Of a stretch of DNA of 64,000 nucleotides, positions 1-11,527 are shown piece after piece (the stretch's first letter is position 1; every line of letters begins with the position of its first letter). Made by a program: the position numbers and the translations under genes. Origin of the DNA: Trifolium pratense (lineage: Eukaryota; Streptophyta; Magnoliopsida; Fabales; Fabaceae). The notes under the pieces were generated by a model, which made no database searches, had not been told where the DNA came from, and saw only the letters and a list, made by a program, of their open reading frames with translations. The stretch covers positions 59,232,439-59,296,438 of the forward strand of contig NC_060062.1 in the NCBI RefSeq assembly GCF_020283565.1, in the 5' to 3' direction.

Positions 1-2156
1 ATGTGTAGTGAACTCATGGTAGATGAGGTAAACAACTTTGGGGAGTTGAAAGTGGGTATATGTAGATGTTTGATCAATGATTTGCATGTTTTGTTAAACT
101 TGCTTATTTTGCAAGAAATTGACATGATTTTGATTGTTTGATGTATTTGGATGTTTGGAAGGGATGATTAATGTTCCTTGATACCATATATGCTTGAATT
201 AGCTGTTTATAAGAATTTATAACATGTCTAGATGGATTTTTGAGTTGATTTGAGGTTAAACCGCCTTAGATAACTCAAGAACAGATATTCTGTTCTGGTG
301 TGGTTCGCTAAGCGACCAGGAGTTCGCTGTAGCGAACAGGTTCGCTGAAGCTCGCCCATGCTCGCCATGAGCAGGTGATCCCCTGGTGAGGTTCGCCATG
401 TCTCGCTAAGGCTTCGCTTAGCGAAGGCCTCTGTGACAGCAATTTTTGTTGATGTTTGTAAGTGTAATTAGGCACTTGTAACATGGTTTAAGGGTATCCT
501 TACATGATTGTTGATACATGTTGATACTGTTAATACTTATTGTTAATCGTTATATGATCGATAAACGTGTATGCAATAAGTTGTAGCTTAAAGTGAGCAA
601 TGTGATGTTTAAGCATTAATTTGCAATGTTAAGGAAATGATGTGTGTTTTATGACATAAGTGTAAATGAAACTTTATGTGTATAAAAATGGTTATGCAGA
701 TAATTATCATGTGAATAATTATGATTTGAGTGATAGGATATTGTGTTATCCTAATGTGTTAGATGTTGGAATTGTGTTTCCGCATCAGTGAATAAATAGC
801 TTCGAGCTAGATAGCGTCATGTATTTGATGTGTTTAAAAGTAATCATGCATTCATGAATAATTGTGTTATGGGAATCATGTGAATTCCAATAATTGATGA
901 AAATGGTTTATGTTTATGAAAAGTGGTCGAAGATGGGATCATGTTATCCGAGATCTGGAACCCATATCCAAACATGATATAAAACTGTGTGACTCCTCTT
1001 TATGGGAGAGATGGTTGATGATAACCATATCCTACATGATATAAAACTGTTATTGAGCTTATCCAAGGGAGATAAGGTGGTTCGGTAAGTTCCGACGCAT
1101 CCAACAAGATGTAAAACTGGGTTCATCTTAAATGGGGTGAATAGCAGCATCCAACATGATGTAAAACTGTGTTGGCTTATCCAAGGGAGATAAGATGGTT
1201 CGGTAAGTTCCGACATATCCAGCAAGATATAAAACTGTTCTTGGTCCACCGTTGGTGAGACGCTTATCCAGCAAGATATAAAACTGTTCTTGGTCCACCG
1301 TTGGTGAGACACCTTGGTACCATATGCATTAGTCGTGTCTAGGGATGACATGACATTGGATAATTGGCATTAGATGCATTAGGGTAAATGCACATGTATT
1401 TGATAATTGTTATGTGACATTATCTGATTGGATTGTAATGTGTTTTCCGTATGTGTTAAGCTTTGGTATTTACTAATTGTTTAATACTGTGATTGTTGCC
1501 ATGTCTTGGTATATGAGCAGAGTCCGTCATGACTATAAAATGAACAAATGTAGAGTCCGTCATGACTATAAAATGTACACTTTGGTAGTGTCCGAGAAGA
1601 CGTGAAACTATATGATTGGTGTGTTTGTAAATGAATGATTAATTGGTAGTCGTATTTGACGATGTATGTGCGTGAGTTAGAAATGTATGATAGCGTGTGG
1701 AGTGTGTAGTATACTACTCACACTTATATTTATGTTTATGTTTTCTAACTCTCTGCTTTGTGTTAATTGCTGGACCTTTGGGGGTCCAGGTTGACAGGTA
1801 ATGTGTTAGCCTCGTCCGAGTGCAATGGTGAAGCTCTGCTCTGATTGAGACACGGGAAAAAGGGGTTTTTATATGTATATGCATGTAGTCCTCTTAGTAT
1901 ACTCTGTTGGTCTTAAGCTTTCATTTGAAAAGTATCCGTTTTGTATAACTAATAACGCATCGTTCGATGCGAGGTTTTGTTTTTAGTTCATTCGAATATT
2001 TTACTAGATAAATGTATTAGTATTATCTTTGAATGAAGTTTGTGATATTCAACCCAGCGCTTTATAAATCAGATTTTCAATTTTTCCGCTGCGTATTTTC
2101 GAAAAAGATTTTATAAAGGCAGAGTTAATTAAATAACGGGTTTGGGTGTTACAAAG

Positions 2157-2168
2157 TGGTATCAGAGC
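2157..2168 (+). other. Primer binding site, element copy 1
   Basis: TGGTATCAGAGC lies 3 bases after the left LTR end. It is complementary to the 3' end of plant initiator methionine tRNA, the usual primer of Ty3/gypsy elements. Confidence 0.85.
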
Positions 2169-4612
2169 AGGTCGTCTTCGGACTGTGAGGTTAGGTGTCA
2201 ATCAGAGCCGGTCTGTGCATTCAGATCGAGTGAGCATGTGTGCCAGTTGTGTCTGTCTGTTTTTGTTGTGTATTATTATGTTTATAGCTTGAGTGTTTAC
2301 TTAAGTGTGAATGTATTCTCGTGTTGAGAAGTTGTTGAAAGCATGCTATATTCTATATGTATATATATATACATGTTTGAATTGATTTTGTGGGATTCAT
2401 ATCTGTGAGTGATATGAAATGTAATGCATGTACTTGACTCGATGTCTTGTGTACATGGATGTTTCATTGTCTTACATATAGTTTAGTTATAAATATATGT
2501 ATAGACATGTGGTAGTAATTATGTATGCTAGTTGTTACGTAGGTTGTTACATTAGCATAGATGGGAATAGTGTGTTTATGTATTTTGTAGTGGTGTGTAT
2601 GTCAAGAGGACTGCACCGGGGTTTTGAGTAGATGCTTAGATATCTTACCTTATGTTTACCCTTTGCATACGACATGCATGTGAATGCTGTCGGTATTAGA
2701 TTTCTCTTGGGAGGAATAAATTTGGAAATCAATAGGACGGTTAGGTGCTTACACCGAATGTTCTAGTGGAAGTGTAAAGGTGGGTTTGAGATAAGTGGGG
2801 GAGAAGATTCTGTCTCTCCAAGATGTTTTGAACGCGAGAAGTAAGGACGAATAGAGATGTTCTTGAAGTGGATTGTTTAAGATTGAGTAGTGTTGTTCGA
2901 AGTGGAGTTCTTATTTGGAGAATATCTTGGAGGAAGTATCGGATGATCATTTCGGAGTGAGTCGGAATGAAGTTGTTTAGCCGTAGGGAGAATGTGGCCA
3001 TTGGGGAACGATGGAGCAGATTGAATGTTAAGTGAAAACCGTTGCTGGGAAACGAAGAAGACGTGTGCGTCGAGGGTAAGAAAACCTAGTGATGATCATA
3101 CGACGAGTATGCGAATGGTGGATACCTTGAGGGTTAAGTTAAGTGGGAGATTGATGTCAAGGATGGAAGGTGTGGTTAAGGAACTGAAAACCCGATTACA
3201 ATAAGTGGGACTGGTGGTGTTTCTAGCGGAACTCGTAGCAAGAATGTTCCATTGTTTGGTTGTCTTTCACTTGATGGTTCATCCTCAAAGAGGAGGAAGA
3301 GTGATAAAGATGGAAGCTTTGTTGATGAAAAGTTTTCAGAGGAATCTGATGAGAGTTGTGTTGGAATCAACAAGACGGAGATCATGGTTGTTTGGAAATC
3401 AACTTTTGATAGTAGCTGAGATTTAAATACAGAATTACTAGGTGATCAAGAAGAGCCTAGGAAGGATTTATAAAGGTTGAGTATGTTTGAACCGAGTAGT
3501 CATTTCTTGGAAGGATTTGAGAAACTAAGTGCGAAGTGTTACCTTTGGATGTTTGGGGATAAGAAAGTTAGCCTTTGGATACGTGTCGAGCACGAGTATT
3601 AGAGAGACGTAAGAAAGTGACTTATGTCAAGTAAGAATTTGCGGAAAGGACTACCTCACACATAAGTGATTGTTGTGTTTGGAAAATGTGTGTTGAGAAT
3701 TTAGAAGTAATGCTTGAAGTAAGTATCAGAGATGTTTTGTAGCAATTGGAAAATTATTTATGGAATGGAAAAAGTCGGTGGAGACTAAGTGATGTTGGGA
3801 ACATCGTATATGTTGGAGTAGTATAGTAATACTATGTGGTAAGGAAATAAAACATTTTGGATATTTTCATCATGGACGATGAAATGATAGTTAGTCGACG
3901 AGTGACTTAAGGTAATATTCTGGATAAACGTACCTTGACGGAAAAGTGACATTGGAAAGGTCATGTTAAGGAAGTCAGAAATTGGATAAGAGATTATTTG
4001 GAAAATAAAACAGTTATGTTGAATGTTCGACGCGATGATTTGGGGAATTGCAAGGAAAAAAAAAGAATTTGACGGTTGGAATGAGATTCGGCACAGTGAA
4101 ACGATTTAAGAAAATGTTGAGAACCTATGGAACTTAAGGAGTTGCGGAGTATGCAACAGAGGTGTCTTTTCGGAGTGCATTAGACGGAGTAGAATTTGTT
4201 TTTGGGGCGGTGCTGTGAGTACCGTAAGATGTTAAGAGAAAGTTTTAAGTAGTTTGATGAGAATGGTTTATGCCATCATCACGATTGTTGACTATCTATC
4301 GACAAATCAAGGGATTAGCTGTCCTTGATCTATTGTTGATGAGTAGACGAGATTGTGTCGATTGGGATTGACTGATTTTGTCAAACTTGGTTTGGTTTGG
4401 AGTTTGTGTGTGTTGTTGGTACGAATTCAGAAGAAGTGTGATTTTGAATCGGAGTTTGTGTAAGAGACCGTATCGGTTAAGGTATTATGACTAGAAAACC
4501 CGTTGGTTAGAATGCAAGTTGGAAATTAGAAAGTCGGATGAGGGAGTTTATCCGGAGTTGTGTTTTAGTCGGGTAATTTTCGAGGGCGAAAATCTTTTAA
4601 GGGGGGTAGAGT

Positions 4613-7281
4613 TGTAACGACCCAAAATTTAGTATTCGTTATTTAATTATTTTATTACGCGAGGGCGTGATTTATAATTAAATTATTAAGCGGCGAATAA
4701 TCATTTAGCGCAAACGTAAGTTAATGAGCGAGAAGTTATGTTGTTTGGGCCTTTGGGCGTGGAATAGGCATTGGGCCTAAGCCAAGTGGGCTTTGATCCA
4801 TGAGAATAGAGAGAGCTATAAGTAGCAAGTCAACCATGAATAGTCTCATAATTATGTTTCATAAGAAAGGAAGATTGAGAGCTTAGCTAGGGCAAGGAGC
4901 TCATGAGGGAGAGGTAGAGCTCGTGGGAGAGAAAGAGAAGAGCAAGCTTGTGGATTCGTCGAGCTAAGGTACGAGAGTTAGATTACATATTCGTGAGTGA
5001 TTCGAAAGAGGGGAGGATGTCGATTCCTCCATTCCCAAACTCTTTCCACTCTATTTTCTTGTGGGTTTCGTGGGTGATTTTCTTAATGGAAAATGGATCC
5101 TTTTGATCCTAACATGTGTAGTGAACTCATGGTAGATGAGGTAAACAACTTTGGGGAGTTGAAAGTGGGTATATGTAGATGTTTGATCAATGATTTGCAT
5201 GTTTTGTTAAACTTGCTTATTTTGCAAGAAATTGACATGATTTTGATTGTTTGATGTATTTGGATGTTTGGAAGGGATGATTAATGTTCCTTGATACCAT
5301 ATATGCTTGAATTAGCTGTTTATAAGAATTTATAACATGTCTAGATGGATTTTTGAGTTGATTTGAGGTTAAACCGCCTTAGATAACTCAAGAACAGATA
5401 TTCTGTTCTGGTGTGGTTCGCTAAGCGACCAGGAGTTCGCTGAAGCTCGCCCATGCTCGCCATGAGCAGGTGATCCCCTGGTGAGGTTCGCCATGTCTCG
5501 CTAAGGCTTCGCTTAGCGAAGGCCTCTGTGACAGCAATTTTTGTTGATGTTTGTAAGTGTAATTAGGCACTTGTAACATGGTTTAAGGGTATCCTTACAT
5601 GATTGTTGATACATGTTGATACTGTTAATACTTATTGTTAATCGTTATATGATCGATAAACGTGTATGCAATAAGTTGTAGCTTAAAGTGAGCAATGTGA
5701 TGTTTAAGCATTAATTTGCAATGTTAAGGAAATGATGTGTGTTTTATGACATAAGTGTAAATGAAACTTTATGTGTATAAAAATGGTTATGCAGATAATT
5801 ATCATGTGAATAATTATGATTTGAGTGATAGGATATTGTGTTATCCTAATGTGTTAGATGTTGGAAATGTGTTTCCGCATCAGTGAATAAATAGCTTCGA
5901 GCTAGATAGCGTCATGTATTTGATGTGTTTAAAAGTAATCATGCATTCATGAATAATTGTGTTATGGGAATCATGTGAATTCCAATAATTGATGAAAATG
6001 GTTTATGTTTATGAAAAGTGGTCGAAGATGGGATCATGTTATCCGAGATCTGGAACCCATATCCAAACATGATATAAAACTGTGTGACTCCTCTTTATGG
6101 GAGAGATGGTTGATGATAACCATATCCTACATGATATAAAACTGTTATTGAGCTTATCCAAGGGAGATAAGGTGGTTCGGTAAGTTCCGACGCATCCAAC
6201 AAGATGTAAAACTGGGTTCATCTTAAATGGGGTGAATAGCAGCATCCAACATGATGTAAAACTGTGTTGGCTTATCCAAGGGAGATAAGATGGTTCGGTA
6301 AGTTCCGACATATCCAGCAAGATATAAAACTGTTCTTGGTCCACCGTTGGTGAGACGCTTATCCAGCAAGATATAAAACTGTTCTTGGTCCACCGTTGGT
6401 GAGACACCTTGGTACCATATGCATTAGTCGTGTCTAGGGATGACATGACATTGGATAATTGGCATTAGATGCATTAGGGTAAATGCACATGTATTTGATA
6501 ATTGTTATGTGACATTATCTGATTGGATTGTAATGTGTTTTCCGTATGTGTTAAGCTTTGGTATTTACTAATTGTTTAATACTGTGATTGTTGCCATGTC
6601 TTGGTATATGAGCAGAGTCCGTCATGACTATAAAATGAACAAATGTAGAGTCCGTCATGACTATAAAATGAACAAGTGTAGAGTCCGTCATGACTATAAA
6701 ATGTACACTTTGGTAGTGTCCGAGAAGACGTGAAACTATATGATTGGTGTGTTTGTAAATGAATGATTAATTGGTAGTCGTATTTGACGATGTATGTGCG
6801 TGAGTTAGAAATGTATGATAGCGTGTGGAGTGTGTAGTATACTACTCACACTTATATTTATGTTTATGTTTTCTAACTCTCTGCTTTGTGTTAATTGCTG
6901 GACCTTTGGGGGTCCAGGTTGACAGGTAATGTGTTAGCCTCGTCCGAGTGCAATGGTGAAGCTCTGCTCTGATTGAGACACGGGAAAAAGGGGTTTTTAT
7001 ATGTATATGCATGTAGTCCTCTTAGTATACTCTGTTGGTCTTAAGCTTTCATTTGAAAAGTATCCGTTTTGTATAACTAATAACGCATCGTTCGATGCGA
7101 GGTTTTGTTTTTAGTTCATTCGAATATTTTACTAGATAAATGTATTAGTATTATCTTTGAATGAAGTTTGTGATATTCAACCCAGCGCTTTATAAATCAG
7201 ATTTTCAATTTTTCCGCTGCGTATTTTCGAAAAAGATTTTATAAAGGCAGAGTTAATTAAATAACGGGTTTGGGTGTTACA
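4613..7281 (+). repeat. 3' LTR of non-autonomous element copy 1
   Basis: TG...CA-bounded LTR of 2669 bp, the full-length partner of the truncated LTR at 1-2153. It contains a hairpin-rich AGCGAA/TTCGCT array (5416-5521), several copies of a motif reading AAGATRTAAAACTGT (6070-6380), and three 33-bp units starting AGAGTCCGTCATGACTATAA at 6614, 6647 and 6680. Confidence 0.88.
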
Positions 7282-8640
7282 CCATTGGTATCCTATTTTG
7301 GTTTTCTTCCTTGGATAATTCTTCTTGATAACAAAAAACTTATTAACCCGACCATCATCAGTACAGATTTTCAATTCGTCAAATGAATATAATCTTATGA
7401 ATTGGCTGAATGGTTTTTGTATCTCCTACAAAATAAATTTCACGTTAGACATATTGTAACACCCAAACCCATTATTTATATATTTCTTCCTTAGTAAAAT
7501 CTTTTTCAAAATACGCAACGGAAAATCACATTTAATTTATTGAATGCCGGTTCGAGTATTACACTCCTCTACCAAATAATACTAATGTTGTTAATTAGTA
7601 AAAATACTTGTTTATACAAATGTTAAATCAACTAATGTATTTATTAGCTATACAAAACAACCTAGATAAGGAGATTCTATATACATATAAAACCCCTTTT
7701 CCCGTGTCACAATCAGAGCAGAGCTTCACCGACGACTCGACATCGAATACCACAAAACCTGTAAATCTGGACCCCCAACGGTCCAGCACATAACACATAA
7801 AAGAGAGTTAGATAACATACTCAAAATATACAAGTGTAAGTAAATGGTACTTAAACACTTCTTCATAAAAACATGCATAATCATACATTATACATATACA
7901 TCACCATCATTCATGCATATTCATATATCATGCACATACTTCATTTATCACCTAATCAATCATCCACAAAATACACCAAATATATAGTTTCACGTCGTCT
8001 CGGACAATACCAAAACATCAACAAATACATTGTTCAGATTATGGTCATGACGGACCCTGCGTTGTTCATTTTATAGTCATGACGGACTCTGCTCCTCACA
8101 TACGGATTAACAATCAACATTTACCAAGTATGTGTCAAACATCATTTATTATAAAATGCACGCATAATCCCTATGCAATCTAATGCTTCACATTCATGTT
8201 ATGTCCTCTAGACACCTCTAATGCATGTGGTACCATCGTCTTTATCAGAGTATTTCACCTCCGATATCCGTCTTTATCAAACAAATATAGTTCGATATCC
8301 TTCTTTATTGGACAAGCCAATATCCCTAAATATTCATGATGCATGCACTCAAAACTCATGAATATATTCATCAACAATTTTGGCATATAGCCCGTCAACA
8401 ATAACGTGGAACACTATCCAACGTCCGTCTTTATTAGAATAACATAATTCTAATATCCTTCTTTATTAAGTTGATTAACACCTTAATATACTTCATTTAT
8501 ACTTCATACATGATTAACAATCGTTATAAGCATCAACAAGCATCAACAAGCATCAACAATCATGTAAGAATAAGACACTGATTGAAAATACATGCAAAGG
8601 AAGATAGCAGATGAAAAATTGATGAAATCTGCAGCATTTC

Positions 8641-8790
8641 CGCTTGGGGCGGAAATTTTTACGTTTGAGGCGGAAGTTTACGCCTGAGGCGCAAAAGTTT
8701 ACGTTTGAGGCGCAAAAACATCTGAAAGGTTGGCTGCTCACTGCTCTTCCGTTTCAGGCGGAAATTATTGTGCCTGAGGCGGAAAAACAT
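8641..8790. repeat. Imperfect GCGGAA-type short repeat array in solo LTR
   Basis: Repeats of roughly 25-30 bp with core TGAGGCGGAA or TGAGGCGCAAA. It occupies the same LTR position as the AGCGAAC hairpin array of the sister solo LTR at 28388-28569, just before the shared segment reading CCCATTTTTCATGTTATAAA. Confidence 0.6.
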
Positions 8791-9142
8791 GCGTTTTCTA
8801 CACAAAAACGCCCAAAAATCCCATTTTTCATGTTATAAATCCCAAAAGAGTTTGTATTCAAGTGCAACAAACATATCTAAACACAAAAGGACGGTTCATT
8901 TCACCGATCTACCATTTTTACTACGAAAAAGTAGAGATTTAACACTTTTACTCAAAACTCTCAAGAACACAAAGTTCTTGAGTTTAATCATCTATAAACT
9001 TCGTTTTTAACCATTAAATTCGTTCATTCATCATGTTAAAAGCAAGTTAAGCATGTTAAGAACCTTAGGAACGATTTCCATCAAGAAAATCCGTTCTAAG
9101 CTAAAACGAAAATGGGGTGGAGGAAGTTCGGGTGAGGAGAAA

Positions 9143-11527
9143 TGTAACACCCAAACCCGTTATTTAATTAACTCTGCCTTTATAAAATCTTTTTCGAAAA
9201 TACACAGCGGAAAAATTGAAAATCTGATTTATAAAGCGCTGGTTTGAATATCACAAACTTCATTCAAAGATAATACTAATACATTTATCTAGTAAAATAT
9301 TCGAATGAACTAAAAACAAAACCTCGCATCGAACGATGCGTTATTAGTTATACAAAACGGATACTTTTCAAATGAAAGCTTAAGACCAACAGAGTATACT
9401 AAGAGGACTACATGCATATACATATAAAAACCCCTTTTTCCCGTGTCTCAATCAGAGCAGAGCTTCACCATTGCACTCGGACGAGGCTAACACATAACCT
9501 GTCAACCTGGACCCCCAAAGGTCCAGCAATTACACATAGCAGAGAGTTAGAAAACATAAACATAAATATAAGTGTGAGTAGTATACTACACACTTCACAC
9601 GCTATCATACATTTCTAACTCACACACATACATCGTCAAATACGACTACCAATTAATCATTCATTTACAAAAACACCAATCATATAGTTTCACGTCTTCT
9701 CGGACACTACCAAAGTGTTCATTTTATAGTCATGACGGACTCTACACTTGTTCATTTTATAGTCATGACGGACTCTACACTTGTTCATTTTATAGTCATG
9801 ACATGACGGACTCTGCTCACATACCAAGACATGGCAACAATCATAGTATTAAACAATTAGTAAATACCAAAGCTTAACACATACGGAAAACACATTACAA
9901 TCCAATCAGATAATGTCACTTAACAATTATCAAATATATGTGCATTTACCCTAATGCATCTAATGCCAATTATCCAATGTCATGTCATTCCTAGACACGA
10001 CTAATGCATGTGGTACCAATTGCCTTTTACCCCTCATGGATAAGTTAAACAGTTTTACATCTTGCCGGATTGTTCGGAACTTACCAAACCTTCATATCCC
10101 TCATGGATAAGTTAAACAGTTTTACATCTTGCCGGATTGTTCGGAACTTACCAAACCTTCATATCCCTCATGGATAAGTTAAACAGTTTTATATCCTGCT
10201 GGATAGCAGCTCTAGATCTTATGGATTCATCTAATCCGATCCTCGGCTTCCTTATGGACTCAAAAATCCATTTAAATCTATTGGAACCCAAGTTTCCAAT
10301 TTCAACATATATATACATGAATGCATGTATGTTTGCACATATCATCAATATGATATTTCTAGCTCGAAGCTACTCATTATGAATGCGGAAACACAATTCA
10401 AACACATTCACTTAACATTACAAATTAATGCCAAAACATCACATTGCTCACTTTAAGCTACAACTTATTGCATACACGTTTATCAATCATATAACGATTA
10501 ACAATAAGCATTAACAGTATCAACATGTATCAACAATCATATAAGGATACCCTTAAACCATGTTACAAGTGCCTAATTACACTTACAAACATCAACAAAA
10601 ATTGCTGTCACAGAGGCCTTCGCTAAGCGAGGGCTTAGCGAGACATGGCGAACCTCACCAGGAAGTCACCTGCTCATGGCGAGCATTGGCGAGCTTCAGC
10701 GAACATGTTCGCTACAGCGAACTCCTGGTCGCTTAGCGAACTATACCAGAAAAATATCTGTTCTTGAGTTTCTCTAAGGCGGTTTAACATTGAATCCACT
10801 CAAAATCCATCTAGACATGTTATAAATTCTTATAAACAGCTAATTCAAGCATATATGGTATCTATGAACATTAATTAACACTCACAAACACCCACATACA
10901 TCACACTTACAAATTCATACCAATTTCTTGCATTTTAAGCAAGTTTAACAAAACATGCAAATCATTGATCAAACATCTACATATACCCACTTTCAACTCC
11001 CCAAAGTTGTTTACCTCATCTACCATGAGTTCACTACACATGTTAGGATCAAAAGAATCCATTTTCCATTAAGAAAATCACCCACAAAACCCACAAGAAA
11101 ATAGAGTGGAAAGAGTTTGGGAATGGAGGAATCGACATCCTCCCCTCTTTCGAATCACTCACGAATATGTAATCTAACTCTCGTACCTTAGCTCGACGAA
11201 TCCACAAGCTTGCTCTTCTCTTTCTCTCCCACGAGCTCTCCCTCTCCCTCATGAGCTCCTCCTCTTGCTCTTTCTCAAGAATTGCAACTTATGAGACTAT
11301 TCATGGTTGACTTGCTACTTATAGCTCTCTCTATTCTCATGGATCAAAGCCCAATTGGCTTAGGCCCAATGCCTATTCCACGCCCAAAGGCCCAAACAAC
11401 ATAACTTCTCGCTCATTAACTTACGTTCTCGCTAAATGATTATTCGCCGCTTAATAATTTAATTATAAATCACGCCCTCGCGTAATAAAATAATTAATTA
11501 ACGAATACTAAATTTTGGGTCGTTACA
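9143..11527 (-). repeat. 3' LTR of element copy 2
   Basis: 2385-bp LTR bounded by TGTAACACCC and GGGTCGTTACA on the plus strand, nearly identical to 14568-16952. It carries the AGCGAA array (10619-10742) and AAAACTGTTTAAC-type repeats (10040-10195). Confidence 0.88.

Larger units (their letters stand above)
1..7281 (+). mobile_element. Non-autonomous LTR retrotransposon (copy 1), 5' LTR truncated by window edge
   Basis: The left LTR runs from the window edge to 2153 and the right LTR is 4613-7281 (2669 bp). By alignment of the two, the left LTR lacks its first 501 bp. LTRs start TGTAACGACCC and end GGGTGTTACA. The primer binding site TGGTATCAGAGC (2157-2168) matches the 3' end of initiator Met-tRNA, and a polypurine tract (about 4597-4612, AAGGGGGGTAGAG) precedes the right LTR. 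The 2.46-kb interior has no ORF above about 100 residues, so the element encodes no gag or pol. The last 70 bases before the right LTR resemble the pol 3' end of the Tekay element at 49598. LTR differences seen: a 21-bp deletion and one extra 33-bp repeat unit in the right LTR, and very few substitutions. It sits inside a B3 exon; the right target-duplication copy should be CCATT (7282-7286), the left is outside the window. Confidence 0.85.

Noticed and set aside
944..1351. 135-residue minus-strand ORF, repeated identically at 6039-6446
   Set aside because: It lies wholly inside the LTRs of element copy 1 and reads antisense through the ATAAAACTG repeat motif; its repetition follows the LTR, not a gene.
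7177..7374. 65-residue ORF crossing 7281
   Set aside because: It is a chimera of B3 exon 3 (7282-7374) read into the retrotransposon LTR; the true exon continues upstream to 7425.
10137..10382. 81- and 66-residue overlapping ORFs that recur at 15562, 50777 and 57465
   Set aside because: These are LTR sequence shared by element copy 2 and the Tekay element; two overlapping frames on opposite strands and no family similarity.
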